Counted from the stretch's first letter, positions 11,429 to 25,370 are shown. The stretch is 64,000 nucleotides of DNA from Cardinalis cardinalis (GCA_014549065.1 JACDOX010000009.1:10092468-10156467); one strand, 5' to 3'. Translations and numbers: made by a program. Notes: generated from the sequence alone by a model not told the origin.

Positions 11429-14400
11429 CAAAAACAAATAATGAAATGAAGCCAGTGAGTTTTGCATGCATTGAGAGGAAAAGGACAGCAGCTGTCACTG
11501 CTGTTAAGAATAATTTATATGTTGTCTTATTGTCTGATTTCTCCTTCTGGGGTTATAGTGTTGACAAGTTAACATCAGGGCAAAGGTACATTGGGCTGTC
11601 AGGTTTCTATTTTCTGCTTCTTGCTCTTCCACAAAGTGCTGCAGAGATTGATTGATTTGATTTTAAAGAGTTCAGTTACATCACAGTGACACAGTCTTCA
11701 ATATGAATTAAAAGAATAAAATTGTTTGTTTAACTTGCTTTTGTGTTGACAGGATCTTTGCACTCCAGGCAATCACTTTGTTTTCCTTACAGTTTTGTTC
11801 TTTAGCCACCCAAATGTGGAATGTCACTCAACCTTGTCATTTTTTTTTTTCTTGATGTTCTTTATTAGTCCCTATCATTCTTTTCAGGAATCTAACAAAT
11901 GTGGACAGCCTTTGTCAGTCAGTTGCTCTGGTTTTTTGCCATTTTAAGCTTCCTCTCCCAATACTATAACAGAGTTTCTTAGTGGGCACGAACTTCACTT
12001 CATAAGATACCAGTTAAGCCTTTGAGTGATCACTAGTGTGATCATCTAATTAAATTTCTGTAGACATCCCAAATGAAAATTACATATTTGAACCCACAGT
12101 TCATAGTCACCCACAGTTTAATTTTAACACAGCTCTAAAATTTTGAGGGAATTAGGAAGTGATAATACAATTAGGGGTCTTGCTGAGCTTCAGCTCTTTC
12201 TGAAAATGAGATCTAAATGTTTTCAGAATAAAATTTAGGTAATCATCCAAAATTCTGAGCATCTTTCATGCACTGAACTGTCCCACTGAACCTTTCCAGT
12301 CTCATCTCTTGCACATGCATTTTTAATCACTCTTTTACTGTATCTTCTATACTCACTTTAGTACAGCATTCAAATTCATATGTGCATTGGCTGTAATTTT
12401 AATATATACAGCAAGCTGAGATGAAATATCAAAAGGAACACAGAAATAAAAGGATTTAATCCAGAACTGAAGACATCATAAACCAAAGGTTTTCAGGCAA
12501 ATTACATATGATTCAGGAAGGCTCAGTCATGATGTGATGACCTAGATTAAATTTCTGAAAATGGTCAGGAAAAAGTTCTGNGGAAGAAAAAATTACAGGG
12601 TTACTTAGAAACAGAAGTTTTATCCAAGTATTGCTGTTTTGGTTTGTTTAGTATTTTTTTCTCTTGAACTGAAAGGCTGCTCATATGTAAAAGAAACTGG
12701 ATTGTGAAGTCATTAGAACAAAAATATGTAAAAATCTATTGTGTGCATATTTATTCATGTAATTATTTAAATGTAATTTAATCTCAGTGATGTAAGTTAG
12801 TTTTTGCAGTTACTGAAGGATCAAAGTAGTGTAGACTGGTTAGTGGCAGAAATGCAGTTAATGGTTGCCTTTTCTCAAGGATGGGACCTTGAAAGGCTAG
12901 GCTTTTTCAAAAACTACATAGCTGGAAAGACATTTTCATCCTAGCAAAGCTCTGCTGTTTGCAGCTGCATTTTTGCTGATTCTCTGAAGTCAGAGTTAAT
13001 TGATAGACAATTTGGCCTGTAGACTTTAAATAACATACTGAAATCTCTGTTTTGAGGAGAGGCGGGTCTAAAGTTAATTATTCTGCCAAATGACTTTTTC
13101 CAACTGAGTACTAGTGCTGGCAAAAATTTTGCCATTGAGTAAAGTTTTATTTCTGTGGATTTTCTTTTCTTTTTGGTCTAGTGTCTAAGATATTGGAAGT
13201 TAAAGTTTTTTTCTTGGGATGGGATAAACCTCTTGTCCATAATGAAATAAAAGCCACTGATTAGCTAATTTTTTTATTTTGGCTACCTGAGCTTTTCCAG
13301 TTCACTTTTCAAAGATAGATTAGAAATCTGGGTTAAGTAGGCACAATTCCTAAATAGGAATAGCTAATTATGGGATTCCAGTTTTGGTTCCAGACTTTTT
13401 ATGCTCTTCAGCATTTCTGATCTATAGTTTTATATTTGAGTGTAAACAGCTTTTTCATTCTTCATGTCTGTGACTTTCTTTTCNCTATTTTAAACAATAT
13501 TCCCTCTGAGGGAAGGCAGGTTTCACTGAACACCTGAGACTCTGCACTCTGGCCTTCTAGTTAACTAAGTGATCTTCTAATGTTTATTTCCTATAGTGTC
13601 AGCATTTATCTCTGATAGCTTGCAGTTTTGCTCATTTAGTTTTTCTGACTTTTAAAATAATAATTCAATAATATTATGAACCAGATTATAATCTATTTTT
13701 TTTCTTTGTCTCTTGTGGTAAATTATTTCCCTATTTCTCAGAAACAGCTGCTTCTAGATTCAAAGCAAGATTCAATTTCTATAGCAAATACCACAGCTTC
13801 AACGAATGTTTTTGCCTTTATTTTCCCCCTTTCTTTCCACTAAGCTTAAACTAGAAATCCACATCAGTTTTTAGATATGTCCTGTATATAAACCTCTGTA
13901 GATTTTTTTTTAGTTCATCTGAGGTTCCCTCTTTTTCTCCTCAACTCTCTGATCAGAAGGATATAAATTCTGAAACATGCTTTCTATGGGTTGCTAAACT
14001 CTAGATTCTTTTGATTTTTGGCATTTATGTGCCCTCTGAAGTTGTATTTGTGTTTCATTTGCTTGAAAATTAAGAGGAAATTTACAAATAGATATTCATG
14101 TGGCTGTCTTAAGTGAAAGGTGGTGGTTAGGACCATACATTTTAAGATGCTTTAATAGAAGTTAAATATTAATTATCTAGTCTCTAATTTAGTCCTATGA
14201 AGACATAGCCCTAAATTTAAAACAGGCACCTATTGAAATATGTATGGGCCTACTCCAATATGCTTAGTGTTGCAGCATAAAATGGGAACAATTAATTAAA
14301 TAATTCACATGTCAGATGTTTAGAGATAACAGTTATCCATCATTCTTATCTGTTCTAATTTTGCTCAAATTATGAATGACAAGGCATAAATGTTAACTCT

Positions 14401-14949
14401 TGCAGGAGAGGTATAATAGTATTTTCTAATTATTTGCTTTTGTCTTTATATATATTGTAAATATAAACGTACATGTATATAAAATTGACATAAAAATATA
14501 TATTACATATATTTTCATGTTTGCTATTGATTGATTGCATTAAATTTCAACTTTTGAAAAATCAGGTTTTGTTATAAAATAACTAGCTGATTGCATTTAC
14601 ACCTATTCAAAGGGGAAAAAAACCCATTAAATAGCATTGTTTCCAAAGAAGTCAACACTATTGTTTTCAGATTCAATAACCTCTATTTTCTTTGCCCACC
14701 CACTTCTGAAAATATGCAGAATGTCTGATACTTGTCTGTAGCAGTTTTGGTTTCAGTATATATTAAAAAGTAACAATTATAAATAGAGAATATCTTCTGA
14801 GTTCTGTGCTTCATATTTGAACATCCTCAAACTTGCGTAATTTTTGGCCAATACAGGTAATATAAGGCCTGATCTGTGACTTTTAATTTATCAGGAAGCC
14901 CAAGTTCTCCAAATTGGGGCAGTGTTTGGTAAAAAAATGAACATTTTCC
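11429..14949. other. Non-coding T-rich stretch, no gene seen
   Basis: Long T-rich and AT-rich sequence with few open frames over 60 codons. The AT-richest part, at about 14440-14520, is dominated by TATA and ATAT steps. No repeat family is recognised. Confidence 0.65.
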
Positions 14950-15360
14950 TTTTCTTGTTTGCATTCATTTGCATTGCACCATATTTGCAATTTGTAATTA
15001 ATTTTGTAGTCTATTTTTTCCTGAAGTACTTCTCAGTTTATTATTATTATCATTATTTAATNTAGCCCGTGGAACACTGAACACTGATTAAGTGTTGTAT
15101 GCTTTCTGTTATCTCTGAAGCATAACCGATGAAGTATTGTGAATTTGGCACTGTGTAATGTAGCATTTTGCTTGCTGTGCAGCACTAACAAACAACACAT
15201 CAGTAGTCATGCCTGTCTCTCATTTAAATGCAACCTCAGAGTCACACTGCATGTTACAAATATCTGGGAGCTGTGTGATTAGTTAACATCTTTTGCATAA
15301 CCTTAAAACTATAGCAAGTTCTCAGGAGATAATTAGCTTTCTGGATACCTTCAGTGAAAT
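14950..15360. promoter_or_regulatory. Possible conserved non-coding element
   Basis: A run of three TTTGCA-type sites (14958-14965, exact ATTTGCAT at 14967-14974, ATTTGCAA at 14983-14990) is followed by TAATTAATT (14996-15004). These fit POU and homeodomain binding sites. From about 15070 to 15340 the sequence is more complex than its surroundings, has no simple repeats, and contains AGTTAACAT and GATAATTAG motifs. Deep conservation is my inference from texture alone. No alignment was possible. Confidence 0.3.
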
Positions 15361-17734
15361 GAATTCTGCCTTAGCAATGGTGGGTATTATGTGTTCTACT
15401 ACTCCAAGGAAGGGTGGCATCAAAATGCTTTTAAAAATAGCTTAAGTGTCTTCTACATTAAAAAATAAAGTAAAATGAAAGAGAGAGATAAATAACTCCT
15501 AATTTATTGATGTCTAGCTATCAGGTTTGCTTTTGCTCCCTATCTTTTAGGTTCTTTCTTTTTTTGGCAGCTCTTCTTGTGTAAATAAAGGGTGTTCAGC
15601 AGGCACCAGCCTCCCTTACTGAAATCTGCTCACCTCTGTCCCAGAGTTCATGTCTCATATGCTAGGGGTGAGTAAACAGACAAAATACATCACAATTGAA
15701 TAATCAAGAGGATGTGATATGATATTTTTCCTTAGCAAAATCTTGAGACTTCAATTCTTTGTATAGATTTATGGAAAGCAATGTTTTCCAAACATTCTCC
15801 AAATGTTTTTTGTCTCTTGAAATAATTCCCCAGCCATATCCATGTGCAACATTTTAAAGCTTTTGATCCTGCTTTGAAAAGGCTATTCTAAGCCTTCAGT
15901 GTTTACAATATTCTCTTTTAGCACTGGAAGTATCTGTATAATAACCTCAAAATTAAAATGTTTTGGAAGCTTCTAAATATAAGTCATAACTGCAGCTGTC
16001 AGGAAACAGGATTTTGACAAAATTGAACTTGTTAAAGGAAAGTATCAATTTTGATTAAATTTGCTTGAAAGGTGTTTTCTAATTTGAAACAAAACATTTC
16101 AATAGGCTAACAGCTTTCTCTACATTTATTGGAATATAACATTGGCATTTGTGTCAAAATTATTTTTCATTTTGAGGTTCACTTGTAACTATGATGTCAT
16201 TTATACCCAAGAATTGAAGTATTTTTGAAACACTTTGACCTTATTTCTATTGAAATTTAAATGCCTTCCCCTCACCAAAAAGGAGCTTTGTAAGAATCTT
16301 CGTATTTTATTTTGATTCTATNTAGTGAAATGTTTTTCTGAAAGGCAATTTTAAAATGAAATTCAAGACTTAATAAATTCTCTTAATAGTTTTTCTGGGA
16401 TATAAACAGTTGGTCTAGCTACACTAATTGTGCAAAACTGTAAGCCTGCACATATCTTTAATCATAGCGATCAAATTGAGAAGCTCCCACCAGTTTGGTG
16501 GATTTTTATGCAGTTATCTTTTNCAGGGATTGTATTGCCCATCTGATTCAATCTTTACCTTTATTAGCCACCATTGCTCAAAAGGAGCTTTGTTGGGTTT
16601 CTGAAGGTCTACTGAGGAAAAAATGAAGACATTANAGACAGTTTCAAAAAGCACTGAAAATTCAGAGACACTGAAAAATGAGCCATCAGAGGAACTGAAA
16701 ACATGGACTGTAAGTCAAGGAGGGAAGGGACACATGATCAATTTCTTACCTGGAGAGACATAATACTCTGGTGAATAGCCTACTTTTCCAAAACAAGTAA
16801 ACAGAAAGGAATTTTTTGTTAATATCCAGATGCTTGACTTACAGGCATTCCAAGGATCACTCTGTTGTAGCAAGTAATACAGCTTTTCAAAATTTTTCCC
16901 TGTCTACAAATAACTATAAAGCAAGTGCAAAGCCAAATTTGCCTCACCATGGAAGAATCCCTGGATGGGCAGTCAGATTCCTTCCACAGGGTACAGCAGG
17001 AATGAGACGCCCCAGAAACTGAAATAGGGTGTAAGGTATGTGAGGCTGCCTGCAGCTGAGGAATTAATGAATGGACAGGACAAATCACCAAAGTCTACAG
17101 AGCTTCGTGACTCCTTCTGAGGCTCAAAATTCCCTCTTTTAGATAATATAAAGCATATTTTCAGGTACCTGATATGTGCTCACTTATGCCTGTAAAATGC
17201 AAAAAGAGGGAAGAGCAGCATTGCCCCGTGTATGTGTACTTCTCAAGTGAATAGTTAATTAAATTGTGAACAGAGAACCTGCCTGAGACTTCCAAGTTCA
17301 CCTTACCCAGGTCCTAGGTTGATATTCTTAACCAGGATCATCGGAGCACTTTTAAATATTACTCAAATATTACTCATTAACATTCAAATGTTCTGCAGAA
17401 GACAACTGAAGACTTTCTGAGCATGAAAGAAAGAGAAGATGAGTTTTAACTCTGTAGCTGAACACCAGCTTGTAAAGTGGGAGAACTGGTGTCAAGCCTT
17501 TTCCCTCAAAACTATTTCCAAGTTTTGTAGGAGTGAGATAATACCATTAATGAGAACTGCATTCCAGGAGTCTTTCTCTGTCACTGCTATTCCCCTACTG
17601 TATTTCTACATAAATTATATATTCATTTGATAAAAAAACCAACCAAAACAACCACACATAAATCCCATTTTTTAATATATAAATATCTACTGGGCCTGAA
17701 CATGAGGGTATCAGCTATTGAAAGTTTCCTGATT
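15361..17734. other. Non-coding stretch, no gene seen
   Basis: AT-rich sequence with no recognised repeat. The overlapping open frames near 16816-17091 are on opposite strands of the same DNA and carry no domain. Confidence 0.6.
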
Positions 17735-17835
17735 CTTGTCAAAATCACNGGGCTGATCACCTCTACTCCTCAGAAATGCAAATTTATTTTTTCTACCTTA
17801 CATCCTTATGTGTAAAATAGGAATAAAATGACACC
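17735..17835 (+). mobile_element. Possible MIR relic, weak
   Basis: The part near 17797-17835, ending in TGTGTAAAATAGGAATAAAATGACA, resembles the 3' end of MIR (CATCTGTAAAATGGGAATAATGACA-like). A GTCAAAATCAC...CTCAG pattern upstream fits the part before it. The match is short and degraded, so this is tentative. Confidence 0.35.
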
Positions 17836-20800
17836 TTTTCATTATTTTTTTTTAGCTGAAGTTTGTTAACTGTGGTAATTGAAGNTACCTAAAATCATTT
17901 TACTCATATTCTTCATAGAGGTCAGTAAGCAAGTGCTAACTGCAAAAATAATTCTCTACTTTCCAAGCCAGAACTGACTTGCTAAACTGAAGGACACACG
18001 TTCTAGTCCATTACCCACTACCTCCATAGTCCTCCATATTTTACATTTTTGTCAATAAAAAATAATGTACAGTCAGAGTGTGAAATTTTCTTCTGTATGA
18101 AAGGCCAACAAAAGGCCCATGCCTCACCAGCTTTCCAGAAGAGAGTGACACCAGTCAGTGTTAATGGTTTAAAAATGAGACATTCAGAGCCTATGTGTCA
18201 AATATGTAGGGCAAAATTCTTGACCCTGACTGTCAGTCTTGCCTGGCTGAAGAGGGCACACAGGGCAGAAAGCTGCTTTTGGCTGAGGCAGGAAAAGATG
18301 GATTCTGCTTGAAGAAATGGCAGAGTTGATAAAGAGGTTTTTTACCCAGCCTGGAGGACTTGCCATTAAGATATTGAGAAGCTGTGATTTATTTTGATTT
18401 TTTTACCTTCAAGATATCCTCCTCTGTGCAGCATACTTTCACATTCTCTCTAATGGAATTTAAAACCTGGATTGCCTCNACTGTAAAATAGATTCCAATG
18501 TTTCATCATGTAAACTACACACACAAGTCTAGTTAGGGGTCCCACAGAGTTCTCCACAATATATGGTCAGTCAGAAGTATTTTTCTCTAACAACTGCCTA
18601 ATTTTTAAGTAAGAGGATCACAAAATAGAACAGTTTTCCAGTTCTCTTCATTCCTTAAGGTCAGATTTGTGACCCTTTTTGGTGAGAGTGAAGCAGAAAA
18701 AGTCTTCCACTGAAAGTGTAGCACTTGTGTTGAACAATTCTGTCTGAAACTGGACAAGTAAAGCTCATGCATGTAATTCCTTCTGTCCTAATTCTTAAGG
18801 ATCAAATGAAAGAAAGGAATCAGTAAAAGTAGCTTGGTACAGGTGTTTTACCCTAACACTCATTGTGTCCTAAAGAACACTTAGGCAGCTGTCACTTTTT
18901 ATATTTTAGTTTCCTTGCTTGGACTGGATTTTTGAATGAAAATTGAGTTAACTGGTGGTTGTTTCATGGCTTTGCCTGTGTGAGATGCAATTTCAGTAGG
19001 CTTTCTCTGAGATTTAAAAATATTTAGCCCTTCTTCATCTTAACTTTATTAAATTCTGTAGTAGATACTAGCAAAATTTGTATATGAGTGAGTCAGTTAT
19101 GTTAAGAGGGGGAGAAGAAAGGTGAGCACTGGATTCCCAGATTAGCAATACCACCATGCTTTAACCTGGATCTTGAGGGAGTTTCTTTGGAACAGTTATG
19201 ACTGCAACAGGGTGTCCTGTCTTGCAGCAAAAATAGTAGTGTCCCATGTAGGCTAACCTGGTCACCAACTGCTCTTCCTGAATGCCACGTCTGCTGTTGC
19301 AATGGAGACGTTGTTTTGGCCACTTGGGGAGAAGATGATTCACTGCAAAATGCCATTTGTGGCTAATGATCACCCGCAGTGTTACAGGGTTTTCACAAAA
19401 GTAAAGCAAAGAGAAAAAAGCCACGGCCCAATTAAGATCTCCCCGGTTTTTGATCTTAAATCGGTAGTTCTAGTTTTGGAGTTTTGTTAAATGATCTGAC
19501 TGCACAAAAAAGTCACAATTGGTTCAACTTGCTGAAGGAGTTTTTTAATAGAATGTTATGAGTTTATAAACTGATCATTCCCTTGCAAACTTCAGCTGTT
19601 TGAGAACTGGGCCCTAAGTTGTCTATTCACAATGATCTTTTTTTTTTTTTTGCAAAATAATGATATAAATGATTTATTATTCAGTTCNTAGACTGCTGTT
19701 TTATTTCTGTTGATCTTTGTTTTTCTGCTTAATTTCTATAAATTACTGTACAGTTTCCCATAAGGTATAATTAAGNAGAATTGCTAAAGTTTTAATTATT
19801 GTGTATTATAGATGTTGAAAGCAACATTAGCACTTAGCTTTTAAAAATGTGATAGTATATTTATAAGAGAGCATTTATAAACACATTTACATATAGTTAA
19901 GATGAAAAAGGTATTTGAATTGTAGTCATTAGCATTTCTTCAAACATATGGCATACCAGCAGAAGCCATGGGCCATGCCTTCATTAACTGAACACTGTTT
20001 CATCAGTATCTCAGCTTCCTGCTGTGCCACCCTGTAGCGTACCCTTCTGTCCCCGAGGTTTCAGTGACAAGGGACAATATGTCCCCAAGGTGAAAATCTG
20101 GGAAATAACGCAGATTAGCCCTTAGAGGAGTTCTTATGATTATTTAATCATACTTAGGAAAGAAATACACTGCACTACAAAAGAAAAGCATTAAAAATCC
20201 TACCAGCCTACTATTTTCCACGTTGCAGCATATGATGGTCTCTTCAGTGCACCATCAACATAGCTACAGTGGAACATAAACTGCTTTATTATAAGGCCAG
20301 CCTTTTTCAAATTTGTTCATATAATGGGTAAACTTACATTGATACTCATAGGTACTGTAGGTCAATTAGCATTCATTGTCCATAATGTTCAGGTGATGGA
20401 TCAACATTTAACTTCTCTTAACCATGGTACCTGCAGCCATTTACTTTTATTTCCTAATAAAAAGTGGGAAAGGAATAAAAATTCTCATATAAATGTCACG
20501 GTCATATTTTATTTGTGCATTTCTTAGGTATATAAAGATAGGTTAATATGACAAGCAGAGACATTTGTCTTAAGTCATTAAATTCTCTCATACATTACCG
20601 ATATATGATATGATATGATTTTATTTGCTAAATATTCTTTNCTAAAAATGTATATATTTTGGAAAGCTCTTAGCAGAATTTTAAAAAAATATATTTTGTT
20701 TGACAAGATGACACTTTTGAAAGTAAAGTTAGATTTTGGGGCTGAGGGTGGGTTGGTCTTTTTTGGTTTTTANGATGCTTTTTTTCATTGCCTTGCAGTC

Positions 20801-21399
20801 TCTCTTTTCTTTCTCATTGTGACACAGAGTAGTAAAAAGCATTGAAATGGAAAATAATTATCAAAATATTTTCTCAGTTTCTTATGGACATTGATCTGCT
20901 TTTTTGCATTTGNATCTCTGTTCTCCAAGAAGAGTTGGAACTTTATGGAAGTAGCCCTCTGTCTTTGAAATTCAGTCAGTAAAGTCTGTTCTTGGATTAG
21001 GAGGGAACAGATAGCAACTGGAGTCAACATATTTAAACCCTAATTATCGAGTCAGATATTGAAAGAATCATATTATAATATTAAAACGTACATTATGTTA
21101 CAATATATTCTATCATTCTGCCTTTAGAAAGTGTACTCTTCAACACGCATTTAGGAGAGGAATTTAAAATCTCTTATGGTTTAACTTTGTGCAGATAGAG
21201 AAAGTGTGGATTTAAAAAGCGAACTTTGATTTATATAATTACAAGCATCTGATACAATTTAAATATTTTTATATAATTTCTCACAGTTTTTGTCGGGCCT
21301 AGATATCATTATGACAGCTTTAGAAATATTTTGGTAGGTAGTCAAAGTAAAAGTGTTTAAATTGGCATCATTTTTACCTTTATTGTTTTTATATGGGAG
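17836..21399. other. Non-coding AT-rich stretch, no gene seen
   Basis: Holds a 14-base T run (19638-19651) and a small segment with several CpG sites at about 19365-19465. Open frames around 19102-19490 overlap on both strands. No gene or repeat family is recognised. Confidence 0.6.
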
Positions 21400-21620
21400 G
21401 AATCTGAAAATCTCTCACTGTGGTATCCACCATTAATCAATGGTGCAATGGAAAGCTCTCATTAACTTTAACCCTCCGACCCTGACATTATTCTACTCAT
21501 CACAGCAATCATTAGCAAAATGAAAAACAATCAACCAGCGTATCTACATTCTACTAATATTAATGCTTTCACTCTATTACACATGAATGTCAAATGTGAC
21601 AAAAATCACTGAACTTCAAA
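21400..21620. promoter_or_regulatory. Possible conserved non-coding element
   Basis: A stretch with many ATTA/TAAT cores (CCATTAATCAATGG, TCATTAAC, ACATTATT, TAATATTAATG), little simple repeat, and two CpG sites in an AT-rich setting. This texture is common in vertebrate developmental enhancers bound by homeodomain proteins. It is an inference only. Confidence 0.25.
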
Positions 21621-24600
21621 TATATACATAACAGATTTTGATATATATAAACCACCAGTTTTTGTTATTCTCACTCAACAGCAAAATCAAAGTTACAGTG
21701 CCAAGGGGGCCCATACCATTTGCAATCTGTAGCATTTCCAATGTATTTTCAACAATATTGTAAATATTTATGGAGTTTTATAAAGACTCTATGATTCCTT
21801 CTGCTTGTGATGCATCAACAAGACACAGTAGGATATCATAGGCAGATATTTACTTCTGGGAATTCCCTTTTGGACTCTTTTTGGTTGAAAACGACTTCAT
21901 GACATACAGTACCGCAAATCCCCAGAAATGTACCATGCTATTATTGCCAGCTGAGTTCTTCCAAGTAAAGATGACATCAGCCATCTGTCATGCTATACTA
22001 ATCCTAGGAAAGAAAGCCAACTGAAGAGAAAATAAACACCTTTTCTATCTATTAGCCAAATATTTATATTAAAAAATGAAACTCTTAAATTCTTACTAGC
22101 AAAGTTAATTCCTGTAAGCAAATTATCTTTTCTGAGTAAACAACACATCTAAAATGTCTTCGTCTTTTTATCTACCTAAACATTAAGTTATGTCATGAGC
22201 ATATATTTGAAATGCTGATCTTTTGCTACATATTGGTGGATAAGAAAATATGATTCCAAGTAGTGATTTTCCTCCAGACCTCCTAGATGAACTCTGCCAG
22301 GTACCATGTAGCTGCGTCAATGTTCCGGACTGCTCCACTGAGGTAAATGGAAGTTTCCCAGAATCTAACAGTGCNGGAATTACACTCTCCATCACAAGCA
22401 ATGCTGCCAATCAATAAGGAAAGTGTCGAAATTAATGGCAACATCATAATAAAATGTTTTAGAAGCCCAAACTCTGTCAGGTATCTGCTTCCCCACAGTG
22501 CAGGGAACATGTCAGTGAGGAAGTCTTTAGGATAAGCTGAAAAACTTTTTTACTCTGGGATTTATCCTGTGCCTTTATGTCTTATTTCTTTGTCACTCAA
22601 CAGTGAATTTTAAACTAAGGTGATGTTCAAAAGCTCATATCAGAATAAAATTAAGACTAGAAAAATAAATCACAGGAAAATTTAAAAAAATTAATAGCCA
22701 GCTAGACCATTCGCTGATAAGAATGTAGTATGGTGCTGCTGTAAAAAGTATCAAAAGGCACATGTATGATTATTTAGTGTTATTGTCATTAATGTTTTTC
22801 ACACTGAGAATGTTCCTTTTGCTTTTTTAGAAGAAGCATGACAGAACTGAGCATTCACACATAGCACTACGTACACAAATAAATGTCTCCCATCTCTCCA
22901 CACTCTTACATTCATTTTTTTCTTATCTGCCATTNAACATCGTGAGCATTCCTTTTAAGTGAATAATGCATTTTGGAATGTGAATTCATACAAAATGGAA
23001 AATGAAAATAATAGAACTTTCAGAATTAAAGGTGTGTTTCTTGGGCTGTAAACCTTTTGACTTCATAGTCTAGAATAATGTGATAGATGGAATGAAATCC
23101 TTTGCTNGATAATATATAATACAGAACAAATAATTAACATACAAAGATTTTCTTACAAGTTCTGCTTCCTGAGTTTCTCAGCTGGTGGGTCTTCTAAAGG
23201 TTCCAGCTGGTTTTTGTGGAGACTCTGACTATTTTCAGTCAGTGGATTTCTTGACTCTTTGAAGGTTAAGAAATTACTTAACAGTTACAGCATGACTGTG
23301 TTTTGATTTTTTTTTTTCTAAAATATTGAAACAGAAAAACAAAAAAGAGAGTTGCCTTCTTATCAATATTTCCTCAAGATCTTATGGTCATAAAAGAAAC
23401 ATCTGATCTTGGGAAANAAGAGGTGATTAGGAAAAAAACTCAGTAGCTGAATGCATTCATTCCATGTATTCCTTGACACTGAAAAAGGCAGAACATTCTT
23501 GTCTTCTGCAGAAAACAAGGGTGAGTTACAATTCTGCATGGTAATTATAGCAAAGGAAATTACATAACTTTTGGACTCATTACTTCAACTAATCAATTTT
23601 TTGGGGGATGAGCTTCAACCTGGATTACCACCATTCTATCTCCAATGACAGCCCCACTGAAAAACAAGATGTGATTTTTAAAATAACGTTTTTGTGACTT
23701 CAGCTTATATACTGAGTCAAGAAACCCAAGTATTTCTAGATATCACCTGTCTCAATAAGAATATAACTGTCTGCTTTATAACCTGGTGAGAGCTGAAATT
23801 AAAAAAAAAAAGTTTATTATCTTGCACTATAAGTCTTAGCAATAAGCCATTTCTGAACCCAGAATACTTTTAAGGCACTTNCCTGCAATGCAATGTTTCT
23901 TTATTCAGTAGAACAACTGGGAAAAAAAGCTGAACTTTTATTAAAAATAAATCACAAGAAATAAGATTAGTCATTCTCTGATTTTCAAATAAAATTTATG
24001 TCATATTTTAAGTAAAACATTTCTGATTAAAAGAAATTTTATTTCCTTTACATTTTTGTTTTAGGTATCTCTATTTAGTAATGAGAAACAGGTAAGAAAA
24101 AGGAGATTTCATCACTCTCTTTCTCCTGGGAGGTTAAATAAAAAAACAAGGACTAGAAGCTTGGAATTTAAGGAGGGGTAAAAGAAAGATTTGGGGATTT
24201 TTTGAAATAAAATAATAACAAAATAAAGAAAATATTTATTGTTGGTTTTATCAATTAAATTTACAGATTTTTGTATTATTGTTTTAAATCTTGCCAAAAA
24301 AGAGAAAAGTTAGACTGATTATTCTCCATTTTTGGGTTCTGAGATCATTAGATTCTGGTTTCTGTTTGAACAGCATAATATTCATATATTTCAGTAAAAT
24401 GCAAAGTCTAGGTGGTGAGAAGGGCAGCAACAGTCCAAGAAGCCTATTGGTATACAAAATTTTTACCATTATGAAAATTACTGTTTTTAAAATGAAAGAA
24501 AAATGCTCTTTCTGGTTTCTTTTTTACAGTTCTCTGGAAAGTAACTAAAATTAAGAATAAGGGGGTAAGAAGAATGTATAAGTGAATTCATTTAGAAAAA

Positions 24601-24832
24601 GAGTGGAAAAAAAGAATTATTGGGTAGATGCAGAATGAGGGAAGAGAAGCCTAAAATCAACTGTTAAGTAGAAGGAAAGGTATATCATCACCTTAGTGTG
24701 ATTTTGGTTATTTTTTCATTAGGAGGCACTCATATACTAAAAAAACTCACTAGACTGATAAATAGCAACATGCAAATATATGCTGCTACATAAATTTAGG
24801 AGGAAAAAAGGCATTACTGAAATCTGAATTTC
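21621..24832. other. Non-coding stretch, no gene seen
   Basis: The part at 22240-22520 has a few CpG sites and three overlapping open frames of 62-75 codons on both strands, two of them interrupted by the same N at 22375. I do not recognise a gene or an element in it. The rest is AT-rich single-copy-looking DNA. Confidence 0.55.
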
Positions 24833-24838
24833 TTTATT
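24833..24838 (-). promoter_or_regulatory. Possible poly(A) signal for the candidate exon
   Basis: TTTATT on the plus strand reads AATAAA on the minus strand, about 245 bases past the stop codon of the candidate exon at 25083-25370. Such hexamers are frequent in AT-rich DNA, so it only becomes meaningful if the exon is real. Confidence 0.25.
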
Positions 24839-25082
24839 GAATAATTTACTTTGTCATCATAAATGTAATTCTATATTGCCTTGCAGTATAACTTCTGGAG
24901 AGATGTGTTGGTAAAGCCAAGTCCCAAGAGGGATGGCTGAAGAATGATCAAAAGCTCGGATTAATATTTTTTTTTTACTTAGGTTGTTTCTTATCATTTT
25001 GTTTTGGTTCCTGGAATTTCTTATTAATTTTACAAGTCCTATTATAGACTGGTTTTTTGAACTTCCTTCCTGCTTATTTAAT

Positions 25083-25370
25083 TTAATGGATGAATAAAAC
25101 TTTTCCATTGAAATTACAATAGCAGGAAAAGTTTGTAAGACCATATGCAGCAGCCTTAGACAACATCCATTCCTGCAATCGGTCTTTGATAAATTCTGAC
25201 AGCTGTGAGTCTTCTAATGCAGAAGCCATTTGACACTCTGATTCTGTGTTGAGATTATTACATATCAGAAATAACCAGTGACTACTGAATCTCTGTTTGA
25301 TGGCATCCAAGTGCACTCCTGTGCACTTATGAACTAAAGCACAAAAAAATTCACTGGAGAAAGACATCTG
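25083..25370 (-). CDS. Candidate terminal coding exon, unknown product
   Basis: An open frame of 94 codons plus stop begins at an ATG (25367) placed right after a good splice acceptor: the minus strand reads TTATTTTTCCCCCAG and then ATG. With the acceptor, the exon would start at 25367 or just before it. The predicted peptide has a balanced composition with plausible helices: a CALVHKCTGVHLDAIKQRF segment near residues 9-27, and an acidic and basic part SEFIKDRLQEWMLSKAAAYG near residues 61-80. It lacks the low-complexity look of other open frames here and contains no N. A possible AATAAA lies about 245 bases beyond the stop. I do not recognise the family. It could be the last exon of a gene whose other exons lie at higher coordinates, a decayed exon, or chance; open frames of this length are expected a few times in 64 kb of this composition. 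The methionine is probably internal rather than a true start. Confidence 0.3.
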   Translation of the reverse strand, partial: QMSFSSEFFCALVHKCTGVHLDAIKQRFSSHWLFLICNNLNTESECQMASALEDSQLSEFIKDRLQEWMLSKAAAYGLTNFSCYCNFNGKVLFIH

